Of a stretch of 64,000 nucleotides of DNA, positions 41,485 to 51,453 are shown piece by piece. Made by a program: the position numbers and the translations under genes. The notes under the pieces are model-generated. The model saw nothing but the letters and a program-made list of their open reading frames with translations. It did not search any database and was not told the DNA's origin. The DNA comes from Streptomyces bottropensis ATCC 25435. GTDB taxonomy: Bacteria; Actinomycetota; Actinomycetes; Streptomycetales; Streptomycetaceae. The stretch is taken from contig NZ_KB911581.1 in the NCBI RefSeq assembly GCF_000383595.1, positions 4,744,496 through 4,808,495 on the forward strand. Direction: 5' to 3'. Positions within the stretch are counted from its first letter, which is position 1; the number at the start of each line of letters is the position of its first letter.

Positions 41485-42585
41485 TCACACGGGATAGGCG
41501 TGCGTCTGCATCGCTTTCACCGCCGCCCACACCTCCGCGCCCGGGTGGAGGCCGAGTTCGGCGGCGGCGACCGTGGTCAGGTCCGCGGCGAGCGGCAGCT
41601 CTCCCGTGAGGTCGGCGCGGATCCGGTCGCCGTGGGTCTCCAGGCCCGCGACCGCGCAGCGCCAGAGGTTGCGGGCGCTGGCGCCGGTCGGGCGGTCCCG
41701 GTACAGCGTGACCGCGCTCGGTGGGAACACCACGAAGGCCGGGCCGGACAGCACTTCCGTGGTGGTGATGGAGGGGCCGGAGCCGAGGCGGACGGTGTGA
41801 CCGTCGGCCTCGCCCCGGTAGAGGTTCAGGCCGACCAATTGGGCGACGTAGTCCGTGCGGGGGTGACGGGCGATGTGGGACGGGGTGCCCTCCTGGACGA
41901 CCCGACCCTCCTCGACGACGACCAGCCGGTCCGCGAGCACCATCGCGTCGAGCGGGTCGTGCGTGACCAGGACGGCGACGGCCTCGAACTCGGCCAGATG
42001 CCGCCGGAGTCGGGAGCGGACCTCCAGACGGGTGCGCGCGTCCAGCGCCGCCAGCGGCTCGTCCAGCAGCAGCAGACGGGGGCGGGTGGCCAGCGCGCGG
42101 GCCAGGGCGACACGCTGGGCCTGGCCGCCGGACAGCCTGCGTGGCCTGGTGCCGGCGTGGTCGGCGAGCCCCAGGCGGTCCAGCCACGCGGCGGCGGTGG
42201 CCCGGGCCGCCGCCTTGCCGGCGCCCCGGCAGCGCGGCCCGAAGGCCACGTTGTCCAGCGCGGTCAGGTGGGGGAACAGCAGGTAGTCCTGGAAGACGAC
42301 GCCGACCGGCCGGGATTCCGGCGGCGTACGCTCCAGCGGCGTGCCGTCCAGTCGCAGACGGCCGTCGGTGAGCGGGGTGAGGCCGGCCAGGGCGCGCAGG
42401 GCGGTGGTCTTCCCGGCGCCGTTCGGGCCCAGCAGCGCGACGACCTCACCGGGCGCGACACGCAGCGCGATGTCGAGGCGGAACGCTCCGCGCTCGACGA
42501 CGAGGTGGGCGTCCAGGCCCTGTCCGCAGGCGTCGGCCCGTGGGCCGTGGGCGGGGGAGTCCGGCATGGGACGGGGCTCGGTCAC
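41485..42585 (-). CDS. modC: Molybdate ABC transporter ATP-binding protein
   Basis: The 366-residue ATPase has LLGPNGAGKTTAL (Walker A), RLSGGQAQRVALARAL (signature), LLLLDEPLAALD (Walker B), LVTHDPLDA, and a C-terminal TOBE/Mop-like domain (about 290-366) that would bind oxyanion. GTG 42585 overlaps the modB stop by 4 nt (GTGA); ATG 42567 is an alternative. It powers molybdate uptake with ModA and ModB for molybdenum-cofactor enzymes. Confidence 0.9.
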   Translation of the reverse strand: MTEPRPMPDSPAHGPRADACGQGLDAHLVVERGAFRLDIALRVAPGEVVALLGPNGAGKTTALRALAGLTPLTDGRLRLDGTPLERTPPESRPVGVVFQDYLLFPHLTALDNVAFGPRCRGAGKAAARATAAAWLDRLGLADHAGTRPRRLSGGQAQRVALARALATRPRLLLLDEPLAALDARTRLEVRSRLRRHLAEFEAVAVLVTHDPLDAMVLADRLVVVEEGRVVQEGTPSHIARHPRTDYVAQLVGLNLYRGEADGHTVRLGSGPSITTTEVLSGPAFVVFPPSAVTLYRDRPTGASARNLWRCAVAGLETHGDRIRADLTGELPLAADLTTVAAAELGLHPGAEVWAAVKAMQTHAYPV

Positions 42586-43448
42586 CTCGCTGTCATCCAG
42601 CGGTCGCGCAGGCCCGCCAGCACCGCGACGGAGACGGCGAGCAGGACCAGACTGAGGGCGATGGCGGCCTCCGGGTCGCTCTGCAGGGCCAGGTACACGG
42701 CCAGCGACATGGTCTGGGTACGGCCGGGGAAGTTGCCGGCGAAGGTGATCGTCGCGCCGAACTCGCCCAGCGCCCGCGCCCAGGCCAGCACGGCGCCCGC
42801 CGCGATGCCCGGCGCGATCAGCGGCAGCGTGACCCGGCGGAAGGCCGTGAAGCGGGAGGCGCCGAGCGTGGCGGCCGCCTCCTCGAAACGTGGGTCGGCG
42901 GCCCGCAGGGTGCCCTCGACGCTGATGACGAGGAAGGGCATCGCGACGAACGCCTCCGCGACCACCACCCCCGCCGTGGTGAACGGCAGCGTGATCCCGA
43001 ACCAGGAGTCCAGCCACCGCCCGACGATGCCGTTACGGCCGAGCGCCATCAGCAGCGCCACGCCGCCGACCACCGGCGGCAGCACGAGCGGCAGGGTGAC
43101 GAGCGCCCGGACGAGGCCGCGTCCCGGGAACTCGACGCGGGCCAGCAGCCAGGCCAGCGGCACACCGATGACCAGGCTGACCACGGTGGCGGCGGTGGCG
43201 CACACCAGGGACAGCCGCAGCGCCTGCCACACCTCCGCGCTGGTCAGCAGCTCGGGCAGGCTGCGCCACGGGGCCCGTACGAGCAACGCGACCAGAGGCA
43301 CGATCAGAAAGGCCAGGCCGATCAGCGCGGGCACCAGCAGCGGCAGGGGCACGCCTCGGCCGCCTTCGCCGGTGCGGACGCGCCGACGCCGCGGCCCGTC
43401 CCGAAGGGTGTCGGCCGCGGCGTCGGACCTGCCGGTCGGGAGGGTCAC
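42582..43448 (-). CDS. modB: Molybdate ABC transporter permease
   Basis: The 288-residue integral membrane protein has six hydrophobic helices and the EAA coupling loop (EEAAATLGASRFTAFRRVTLP). GEFGATITFAGNFPGRTQTM is typical of ModB/CysT permeases. The N-terminal 35 residues are charged and cytoplasmic. It overlaps both modA (4 nt) and modC (4 nt), so the three are translated in concert. Confidence 0.92.
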   Translation of the reverse strand: MTLPTGRSDAAADTLRDGPRRRRVRTGEGGRGVPLPLLVPALIGLAFLIVPLVALLVRAPWRSLPELLTSAEVWQALRLSLVCATAATVVSLVIGVPLAWLLARVEFPGRGLVRALVTLPLVLPPVVGGVALLMALGRNGIVGRWLDSWFGITLPFTTAGVVVAEAFVAMPFLVISVEGTLRAADPRFEEAAATLGASRFTAFRRVTLPLIAPGIAAGAVLAWARALGEFGATITFAGNFPGRTQTMSLAVYLALQSDPEAAIALSLVLLAVSVAVLAGLRDRWMTAR

Positions 43449-44275
43449 GGCTTGAGGAACCCCGCCCCGGTCAGGACCCGTCGGCCCTCGGCGGACCGCA
43501 CCAGCGCGATGAACGCCTCGGCGGCCTCGGCGTTCGGGGCGTCCTTGAGCCGGACGATGGGGTAGTCGTTGACGGCGTCGGCGGATTCGGGGAACTCCAC
43601 GCCCTCCACCTTGCCATCTGCCGCGCGTACATCGGTCTTGTAGACGACGGCGGCGTCGGCCTCCTTCAGCTCGACCTTCGTCAGCGCGGCCTTGACGTCC
43701 TGTTCGTAGGAGACGGGGGTGAGCTTCAGCCCGGCGGCGTCCAGAGCCTTCTGGGCGGCGGCACCGCAGGGCACCGCCTTGTCGCAGAGCACGACCTTCA
43801 GGCCCGACCCGGTGAGGTCCTTGAGGGAGTCGATCCCGTCGGGGTTGCCCGGCGTGATGGCGATCTCCAGCTGGTTGCGGACGAAGGTCGTGGGCGTCCC
43901 CGACACGTCCCCCGCGTCCGTCACGATCGCCATCGTCTTCGGGCTGGCCGAGGCGAACACGTCAGCCGGAGCACCGCCGGTGATGCTCGCGGCGAGGGAG
44001 TCACTGCCGCCGAAGCTGAAGGTGACCTTGGTGCCCGGGTGCTCCTCCTCGAACCGTTTCCCCAGTGTCGTGAAGCTCTCCTTCAGCGACGCGGCCGCGA
44101 ACACGGTCACCGTCCCGCTCACCTCGTCCGACGACGAGGCGGACGAGGAGGATCCCGATGTCGCGGTGGTGGAGTCGTCGGACGACGAGCATGCGCCGAG
44201 CGTGAGCAGAGCGGTCGCCCCCAGGGCGGCCGCCCGCATCGATCGGCGGGTCCGGCGCGCGGTTCGGGTCATCAC
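43445..44275 (-). CDS. modA: Molybdate-binding lipoprotein
   Basis: The 276-residue substrate-binding protein begins with a lipoprotein signal (RRSMRAAALGATALLTLGAC lipobox) and a Ser/Thr-rich tether. The ModA fold follows, with VTVFAAASLKESF and GGSDSLAASITGGAPADVFASAS binding the oxyanion, and FVRNQLEIAITPGN. It captures molybdate (or tungstate) outside the membrane. Two adjacent Met codons open the ORF at 44275 and 44272. It is the first gene of modABC, divergent from sapA across 290 bp. Confidence 0.93.
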   Translation of the reverse strand: MMTRTARRTRRSMRAAALGATALLTLGACSSSDDSTTATSGSSSSASSSDEVSGTVTVFAAASLKESFTTLGKRFEEEHPGTKVTFSFGGSDSLAASITGGAPADVFASASPKTMAIVTDAGDVSGTPTTFVRNQLEIAITPGNPDGIDSLKDLTGSGLKVVLCDKAVPCGAAAQKALDAAGLKLTPVSYEQDVKAALTKVELKEADAAVVYKTDVRAADGKVEGVEFPESADAVNDYPIVRLKDAPNAEAAEAFIALVRSAEGRRVLTGAGFLKP

Positions 44276-44565
44276 GGGTCCATTTCCTCAACTCCAGGCG
44301 GACTTCTTATTCTGCCGCAGATGCGATGCTGATCGCGCCTGTAGCTTCGCATGAGCGAGATATGAGATGCGCTGAGGTGGCATGTGCGTATGCCTGAATC
44401 GGGACGCCGATGGTGCCGGGTACGGCCATGCGGGAGGTGCGCGGCCATGCGCCCTGCCTGTCCGCGGCCGTCAAAAATTCTTGGCAGACCCGGGGCAACC
44501 ATCCGTCCCGCCCGAGGGTCACATCAAGTGGGAGCAAAGGGCTCCCAAGGACCCAAGGGGGAAAT

Positions 44566-45015
44566 ATGCGAAAGATGCGTCATGTCGCGACTGTCGGTGC
44601 CTTAGCGGCACTGGCGGTCGGCGCCGGGACCGCGTTCAGCACGACCGCGTCCGCCGCACCCAACGTCACCCCGCAGGGCGTCTGCGGCAGCGCCTACAAG
44701 ACGGTCAACTCCGCGCCCGTCGGAACGCTGGGCACCGTCTACCTGACGTACAACGCCAAGAACGGCAAGAACTGCGTGGCGACGATCCGCGCCAACCCGG
44801 GCACGGCCAAGAACATGTCCACGTACATCTATGTCCCCGCCACCGACGAGTACGACGACGACTTCGGCAGCTACACGTCGTTCGCCGGACCGGCCTACGT
44901 CTACGGCAAGGGCTACTGCGTGAGCTGGGGCGGCAACATCGCCAACGTGTACGTGAACGTGGAGAACTCCAACTGCGCGTCCCTGAAGGAGCACCGGACC
45001 ACCGAGGTCCGCTGA
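44566..45015 (+). CDS. sapA: SapA-like secreted spore-associated protein
   Basis: The 149-residue protein has a Sec signal peptide (MRKMRHVATVGALAAL, cleavage after TTASA-A) and a mature domain matching Streptomyces SapA: CGSAYKTVNS, TVYLTYNAKNGKNCVATIR, YTSFAGPAYVYGKGYCVSWGG. Four conserved Cys probably form two disulfides. Family members coat spores or aerial hyphae. ATG 44566 follows AAGGGGGAAAT. A small hairpin (GGGAGC/GCTCCC, 44530-44546) lies in the leader and a very strong hairpin follows the gene. Confidence 0.8.
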   Translation: MRKMRHVATVGALAALAVGAGTAFSTTASAAPNVTPQGVCGSAYKTVNSAPVGTLGTVYLTYNAKNGKNCVATIRANPGTAKNMSTYIYVPATDEYDDDFGSYTSFAGPAYVYGKGYCVSWGGNIANVYVNVENSNCASLKEHRTTEVR

Positions 45016-45035
45016 TCCGGCAGCTCGACCGCTCA

Positions 45036-45112
45036 GACTCCCCGCACCGCCGCTTCCCGTGGTCCGACGTCGCCCGGGAAGGTGCTCAGAGCCGCCGGCG
45101 GTGCGGGGAGTC
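45036..45112. terminator. Long composite hairpin after sapA
   Basis: A 17-bp arm (45036-45052, GACTCCCCGCACCGCCG) pairs perfectly with 45096-45112, and a second stem CTTCCCG/CGGGAAG (45053-45059 with 45075-45081) extends it inward. Placed 20 bp after the stop, it is a strong terminator or 3' mRNA stabiliser, suitable for a highly expressed secreted protein. Confidence 0.8.
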
Positions 45113-45166
45113 GCCGGGTGGAATATCGGATGCGCGGCCGTCGGCGTACGCAGGAGACTCCTTGGC

Positions 45167-45784
45167 ATGGTCGACATGCGCATGTTCCGGGACGAGGTCG
45201 CGAGCTGGGCTGCCGGTGGTCCCGGCGGGCAGGCGAGGGAGCTGGCGGAACTGCTGGGGGTGCACACGGCGGTTCTGCTGGAAGGGCTGAGCGACCTCGC
45301 GGCCGTCGAGGCACTGGCCGACCGCCGGGGTCGTGACCTGGCCGGCGAGGGAGTGAGCGTGGTGTCGATGGGCGGGGCGATGAGCGTCGGACGCTATGCG
45401 GGGCTCCTCGGAGAGCCGGGCCTCGGCCTGCGTCTGATCGGGCTGTGCGACGAGCGCGAGAAACCCTTCTACGACCGGGGCCTCGACCCGGCCTGGACAC
45501 CCCGCCCGAGCGTCCACGTCTGCGCGGCGGACCTGGAGGACGAGCTGATCCGTGCGCTGGGCGCCGCGCGCGTCGAGCAGATCGTCGAGGCCGAGGGCGA
45601 ACTGCGTGCCTGGCAGACCTTCGTCCGGCAGCCGGCCCAGCACGGCCGTTCCCGGCACCGGCAACTGCGCCGCTTCCTCGGCACGAAGAAGGGCCGCAAG
45701 ATCCGCTACGGCCGCCTCCTCGTCGAAGCCCTCACCCCCGACCAGGTGCCCGCCCCACTGGACGGCCTCTTCGCCGACCTGTGA
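45167..45784 (+). CDS. OLD-like TOPRIM domain protein (stand-alone)
   Basis: The 205-residue protein starts with a short helical segment and a TOPRIM fold: AVLLEGLSDLAAVEALADRR (catalytic Glu), then GGAMSVGRYAGLLG and LIGLCDEREKPFY (D-x-E-like). A C-terminal region (LEDELIRALGAARVEQIVEAE, GTKKGRKIRYGRLLVEAL) is typical of actinobacterial TOPRIM nucleotidyltransferase/hydrolase proteins. The ABC-type ATPase domain of OLD nucleases is absent. A nuclease role is inferred from the family. ATG 45167 follows AGGAG with a 10-nt spacer. Confidence 0.8.
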   Translation: MVDMRMFRDEVASWAAGGPGGQARELAELLGVHTAVLLEGLSDLAAVEALADRRGRDLAGEGVSVVSMGGAMSVGRYAGLLGEPGLGLRLIGLCDEREKPFYDRGLDPAWTPRPSVHVCAADLEDELIRALGAARVEQIVEAEGELRAWQTFVRQPAQHGRSRHRQLRRFLGTKKGRKIRYGRLLVEALTPDQVPAPLDGLFADL

Positions 45785-45800
45785 CTTCTCCCACCTGCTC

Positions 45801-45830
45801 TTGCCGGGGCCGGGGCCGCTTACCTACGTT
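45801..45830 (+). promoter_or_regulatory. Predicted leaderless promoter
   Basis: TTGCCG (45801-45806) and TACGTT (45825-45830) are 18 bp apart, and the ATG at 45838 lies 7 nt after the -10, with no ribosome site. The arrangement predicts a leaderless mRNA for the small DUF6400-like gene. Confidence 0.5.
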
Positions 45831-45837
45831 CGGTCGC

Positions 45838-46170
45838 ATGTCCCACCACGGCCGCGCCCTTCCCGGCGAACCGGACGAACCCGTCGCAGCGAACGAACCC
45901 GTCGCAGCGAACGACCCCGCCGCGGAACGCCCCCACGCCCGCCCGACGACCGATCTGGTCATCGACCTGAGCGCACACGAGATGCTGCGGCGCGCGCACG
46001 TCCTGGACGCACTCGGCGCCGACTGGGACCCCGTCGCCGCGCTGCGCGGCGAGGAAGCGGCGTACGCACTGCTGTACTCGGGTCTCGACGCTGAGCAGCA
46101 GCGCGTGTACGACGACCTGGTCGCGGCCGGTGTCCTGCCGCGGAGAGGCGATGGCCATGCTGCCGCTTGA
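45838..46170 (+). CDS. DUF6400-like small helical protein
   Basis: The 110-residue protein has a disordered N-terminal third containing a near-perfect duplication (EPVAANEPVAAND), produced by an 18-bp tandem DNA repeat at about 45889-45924. A conserved helical domain follows (DLSAHEMLRRAHVLDALGADW, AYALLYSGLDAEQQRVYDDL) known only as a Streptomyces domain of unknown function. It overlaps the next small gene by 20 nt. Confidence 0.72.
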   Translation: MSHHGRALPGEPDEPVAANEPVAANDPAAERPHARPTTDLVIDLSAHEMLRRAHVLDALGADWDPVAALRGEEAAYALLYSGLDAEQQRVYDDLVAAGVLPRRGDGHAAA

Positions 46171-46414
46171 CCCGCAGGCCGACATCGGCCGGCGCGCCTG
46201 GGTGGCCTGCCCCAACTGCGACGACCGGCGCGGATGCGACACCTGTGAGCAGGGCCGCACCTGCTCCGAGCACTGGCGCTATCTGCTGTCGAACGTCGGC
46301 AGCCTGCTCCATCTGCAGTGCCGTTCGTGCACCCACATCTGGACCCACGAGACTCATTTCGGCGCCACCCGCTCCCCGTGGGAGCGCATCACCAGCGGCC
46401 TGCGCCGAGACTGA
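46151..46414 (+). CDS. Small zinc-finger-like protein
   Basis: The 87-residue product starts at ATG 46151 behind GGAGAGG. It contains Cys pairs C20-x2-C23, C29-x2-C32 and C57-x2-C60 plus C38 and several His, implying one or two zinc sites. The last part (GSLLHLQCRSCTHIWTHET) resembles zinc ribbons. The gene overlaps the DUF6400-like gene, so both are probably co-translated. The role is unknown. Confidence 0.7.
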   Translation: MAMLPLDPQADIGRRAWVACPNCDDRRGCDTCEQGRTCSEHWRYLLSNVGSLLHLQCRSCTHIWTHETHFGATRSPWERITSGLRRD

Positions 46415-46611
46415 CCATGAACGGGCGGCGGCCGGCTCGGTGAGGCCGGCCCACCGAGCCGTCGCGGGCGGGTGCCGGTGAGGCCGGACGGCCGATGGGC
46501 GCCCGCTTTTCGGATGACCTCACCGTCTGTCGCCGGGGGCGGCGGGCAGCCAGGGCCGAGGATCTCGGTCGGCGGTCATCCCTGCTGCCGCTCGTCCGCC
46601 CGGAGGCAGCC

Positions 46612-48345
46612 GTGCACATCCTGCTCCTAGCCAGCGCGTTCAACAGCCTCACCCAGCGCACCCACGCCGAACTGCGCGACCGCGGCCACACCGTGACCGT
46701 CGAACTCGCCCTGCCGGACAGCCCGTTGGCCGACGTCGTGCGACGGCACGCGCCGCGGCTCATCATCGCGCCGATGCTGAGAACGGCGATCCCCGAGGAG
46801 GTGTGGTCGGCCCACACCTGCCTGATCGTCCACCCCGGACCCGTGGGCGACCGGGGACCGTCCTCCCTGGACTGGGCCATCCACGACGGCGTGGGCGAGT
46901 GGGGTGTCACCGTCCTACAGGCCGACGGGGAGATGGACGCCGGTGACGTGTGGGCCAGCGTGGCGTGCCGCGTTCCGCAGGTGTCCAAGAGCGAGCTGTA
47001 CCGGGGCGAGATCGCCGATGCCGCGATCGAGGCCGTCGTGCTCGCGGTGGAGCGCTTCGCCGAGGGCACCTACATGCCGCGCGCCCAGGACGCGGCCGAC
47101 CCGACCGCCGCCCGCCCCGAGGCGCCCGGCGCCCGCTCACGGCCACGCACACGCCCCTACCTCGACCAGAGCGTCCGGCGGATCGACTGGGCCGAGGAAT
47201 CCACCCGGGACGTCCTGCGCAAGCTGCGCGCGGCCGACTCGCAGCCCGGGGTGCTGGACGACCTGCTCGGCGGCGAGTGGTATCTGCACGGCGGTCACCC
47301 CGAGGGCGAGCTGCGCGGCCGTCCGGGCGAGCTGCTGGCCACCCGGTCCGGGGCGGTCTGCCGGGCCACCACGGACGGCGCGGTGTGGATCCCCGAGCTG
47401 CGGCCCCGGCGCGGGCCGGGACAGCCGCCCACCTTCAAACTCCCCGCCGTGTCGGCGCTGGGCGACCGGCTGCCGCCGCTGCCCGAACACGCCCTGCCCC
47501 GGCTCCCCGAGGTACGGGACCTGACCTGGGCGGACATCCGCTACCGGGAGGAGGGGCACGTCGGCTTCCTGTCGTTCTCCTTCCCCGGCGGGGCCATGAG
47601 CACGCAGCAGTGCCGCCGGCTGCTGGACGCCTATCGGGAAGCGTGTGCGCGGCCCACGTCGGTGCTGGTGCTGGGCGGTGAGCGGGACTTCTTCTCCAAC
47701 GGGATCCACCTGAACGTCATCGAGGCCGCCGACGACCCCGCCGCCGAGTCCTGGGCGAACATCAACGCCATCGACGACCTGGTCGAGGCGGTCCTGACCA
47801 CGACCGACCGCCTGGTGGTCGCGGCCGTCGCGGGCAACGCCGCGGCGGGCGGCGTGCTGCTCGCCCTGGCCGCCGACGAGGTGTGGTGCCGCGCGGGAAC
47901 CGTGCTGAACCCGCACTACCGGCTGATGGGCCTGTACGGCTCGGAGTACTGGACGTACACACTGCCGCGCCGGGTGGGTTCCGCGACGGCCGAACGGCTC
48001 ATGCGGGAGGCGCTGCCGGTCGGCTCGGCGAGCGCGCTGCGTCTCGGGCTCGTCGACCGGGTCGTCGACAGCGATCCCGGCGGATTCGCGGGGGAGGTGG
48101 CCGCGCTGTCGGCGCGTCTGGCGTCGCTTCCGGCCACGGCGTCCCGGATCACCCTGAAGAAGACGGAGCTGGACCGGCTGGAGAGCACGACCCCGCTGGC
48201 CGGGTTCCGCGCACAGGAGCTGGCACGGATGCGCCGGACCTTCGACGACCCGGACGCCCCGTACCACGCGCTGCGCCGCGCCTTCGTCCACAAGGTGCGG
48301 CCGGCCCGCACCCCGCCGCACCTCGGTCCCGTCCCGGTTGCGTGA
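46612..48345 (+). CDS. hoxX: Hydrogenase maturation protein HoxX (CO ligand synthase)
   Basis: The 577-residue two-domain protein has an N-terminal formyltransferase-like domain (HPGPVGDRGPSSLDWAIH; GVTVLQADGEMDAGDVWA) and a C-terminal crotonase-like domain (GGERDFFSNGIHLNVIE, VAGNAAAGGVLLALAADEV). HoxX converts the formyl group of formyl-tetrahydrofolate to CO for the [NiFe] active site under oxic conditions. GTG 46612 follows GGAGG by 5 nt. Its position just before the structural genes supports a role in aerobic maturation of this hydrogenase. Confidence 0.93.
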   Translation: MHILLLASAFNSLTQRTHAELRDRGHTVTVELALPDSPLADVVRRHAPRLIIAPMLRTAIPEEVWSAHTCLIVHPGPVGDRGPSSLDWAIHDGVGEWGVTVLQADGEMDAGDVWASVACRVPQVSKSELYRGEIADAAIEAVVLAVERFAEGTYMPRAQDAADPTAARPEAPGARSRPRTRPYLDQSVRRIDWAEESTRDVLRKLRAADSQPGVLDDLLGGEWYLHGGHPEGELRGRPGELLATRSGAVCRATTDGAVWIPELRPRRGPGQPPTFKLPAVSALGDRLPPLPEHALPRLPEVRDLTWADIRYREEGHVGFLSFSFPGGAMSTQQCRRLLDAYREACARPTSVLVLGGERDFFSNGIHLNVIEAADDPAAESWANINAIDDLVEAVLTTTDRLVVAAVAGNAAAGGVLLALAADEVWCRAGTVLNPHYRLMGLYGSEYWTYTLPRRVGSATAERLMREALPVGSASALRLGLVDRVVDSDPGGFAGEVAALSARLASLPATASRITLKKTELDRLESTTPLAGFRAQELARMRRTFDDPDAPYHALRRAFVHKVRPARTPPHLGPVPVA

Positions 48346-48483
48346 ACGGGCCCGGTCGGCAGGGGCGCCGGTGTCACCGGAACGGCCCCCGTCGGCATCC
48401 CATCGCGGCCGCATGGCTGCTACGAAGAAGAGCGAAGGCCGAAAAGCAGGCTTTCATCCCTTACCTCCCCGGGAGGCGGTCCC

Positions 48484-49572
<1,089 letters not shown>

Positions 49573-49668
49573 GCCGCCGAAGCCGAGGCGCTCGCGCGTA
49601 GTCCACTCCCCGTTCCGTGCACCCCCCACCCCAACCGCGCAGTGACGCAACGAAGGGCACCCACCCAG

Positions 49669-51453
49669 ATGGCACCGAAGACGAAGACGGCCGGCGACGG
49701 CAGTGGCCTGGTGGAGATGGCCTGGGACCCGATCACCCGGATCGTGGGCTCCCTGGGCATCCACACGAAGATCGACTTCAAGCAGAAGCGGGTCGCGGAG
49801 TGCTACAGCACGTCGTCGGTCTTCCGCGGCTACAGCGTCTTCATGCGCGGCAAGGACCCCCGCGACGCCCACTTCATCACCAGCCGCATCTGCGGCATCT
49901 GCGGCGACAACCACGCCACCTGCTCGGTGTACGCGCAGAACATGGCGTACGGCGTGAAGCCCCCGCACCTCGGCGAGTGGATCATCAACCTCGGTGAGTC
50001 CGCGGAGTACATGTTCGACCACAACATCTTCCAGGAGAACCTGGTCGGGGTCGACTACTGCGAGAAAATGGTCAAGGAGACCAACCCCGGTGTCCTCGAA
50101 CTCGCCGAACGCACCGAGGCCCCGCACGCCGCCGAGCACGGCTACCGCACGATCGCCGACATCATGCGCTCGCTCAACCCCCTGGAGGGCGAGTTCTATC
50201 GCGAGGCCCTCCAGGTCAGCCGCTACACGCGCGAGATGTTCTGCCTGATGGAGGGCCGCCATGTGCACCCCTCCACGCTCTACCCGGGCGGCGTCGGCAC
50301 CATCGCCTCCGTGCAGCTCTTCACGGACTACATGAGCCGCCTGATGCGGTACGTGGAGTTCATGAAGCGCGTCGTGCCCCTGCACGACGACCTCTTCGAC
50401 TTCTTCTACGAGGCCCTGCCCGGGTACGAGGAAGTGGGCCGCCGCCGGGTCATGCTCGGTTGCTGGGGCGCGCTCAACGACCCCGAGTACTGCGACTTCA
50501 CCTACGCCAACATGACCGACTGGGGACGGAAGATGTTCGTCACCCCGGGCATCGTCGTCGACGGCAAACTCGTCACCAACGACCTCACCGAGATCAACCT
50601 CGGCATCCGCATCCTGCTGGGCAGTTCCTACTACGAGGACTGGCAGGGCCAGGAGCAGTTCGTCACCCACGACCCGCTCGGCAACCCGGTGGACCCGCGC
50701 CACCCGTGGAACCAGCACACCATCCCCGCCCCGCAGAAGCGGAACTTCGACGACAAGTACAGCTGGGTCATGTCCCCGCGCTGGTTCGACGGCAAGGACC
50801 ACCTCGCCCTGGACACCGGCGGCGGCCCCATCGCCCGCCTGTGGTCCACCGCCCTGTCCGGCCTCGTCGACATCGGCTACATCAAGGCCACCGGCCACAG
50901 CGTGGTCATCAACCTGCCCCGCACCATGACCAAGCCGGAGACCACCTTCGAGTGGAAGATCCCGAAGTGGTCCAACGCCCTGGAACGCAACCGCGCCCGC
51001 ACCTACTTCCAGGCCTACGCCGCCGCCGTCGCCCTGCATTGCGCGGAGAAGGGCCTCGCGGAGGTCCGCGCCGGACGCACGCAGACCTGGGAGAAGTTCG
51101 AGGTCCCGGACCAGGGCATCGGCGTCGGCTTCACCGAGGCCGTCCGAGGCGTCCTCTCCCACCACATGGTGATCCGCGACGGCAAGATCGCCAACTACCA
51201 CCCGTATCCGCCGACCCCGTGGAACGCCAGTACCCGGGACACCTTCGGCACACCGGGTCCGTACGAGGACGCCGTGCAGAACACGCCCATCTTCGAGGAG
51301 AACACCCCGGAGAACTTCAAGGGCATCGACATCATGCGCGCCGTCCGCAGCTTCGACCCCTGTCTGCCCTGCGGCGTCCACATGTACGTCGGCGGCGGCA
51401 GGACCGTGAAGTCGATGCACGTGCCCACCGGCCTGAGCGGACTGGGCGGATGA
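49669..51453 (+). CDS. hhyL: High-affinity [NiFe]-hydrogenase large subunit (group 1h)
   Basis: The 594-residue catalytic subunit has the L1 motif RICGICGDNH (73-82) and the L2 motif DPCLPCGVH (about 563-571), whose four Cys hold nickel and iron. The last 23 residues after His571 should be removed by the maturation protease encoded downstream. Family enzymes oxidise atmospheric H2 in dormant actinobacteria. ATG 49669 is chosen because GAAGGG precedes it by 11 nt; GTG 49642 adds nine unlikely residues. The stop overlaps the NifU-like gene start (ATGA). Confidence 0.95.
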   Translation: MAPKTKTAGDGSGLVEMAWDPITRIVGSLGIHTKIDFKQKRVAECYSTSSVFRGYSVFMRGKDPRDAHFITSRICGICGDNHATCSVYAQNMAYGVKPPHLGEWIINLGESAEYMFDHNIFQENLVGVDYCEKMVKETNPGVLELAERTEAPHAAEHGYRTIADIMRSLNPLEGEFYREALQVSRYTREMFCLMEGRHVHPSTLYPGGVGTIASVQLFTDYMSRLMRYVEFMKRVVPLHDDLFDFFYEALPGYEEVGRRRVMLGCWGALNDPEYCDFTYANMTDWGRKMFVTPGIVVDGKLVTNDLTEINLGIRILLGSSYYEDWQGQEQFVTHDPLGNPVDPRHPWNQHTIPAPQKRNFDDKYSWVMSPRWFDGKDHLALDTGGGPIARLWSTALSGLVDIGYIKATGHSVVINLPRTMTKPETTFEWKIPKWSNALERNRARTYFQAYAAAVALHCAEKGLAEVRAGRTQTWEKFEVPDQGIGVGFTEAVRGVLSHHMVIRDGKIANYHPYPPTPWNASTRDTFGTPGPYEDAVQNTPIFEENTPENFKGIDIMRAVRSFDPCLPCGVHMYVGGGRTVKSMHVPTGLSGLGG

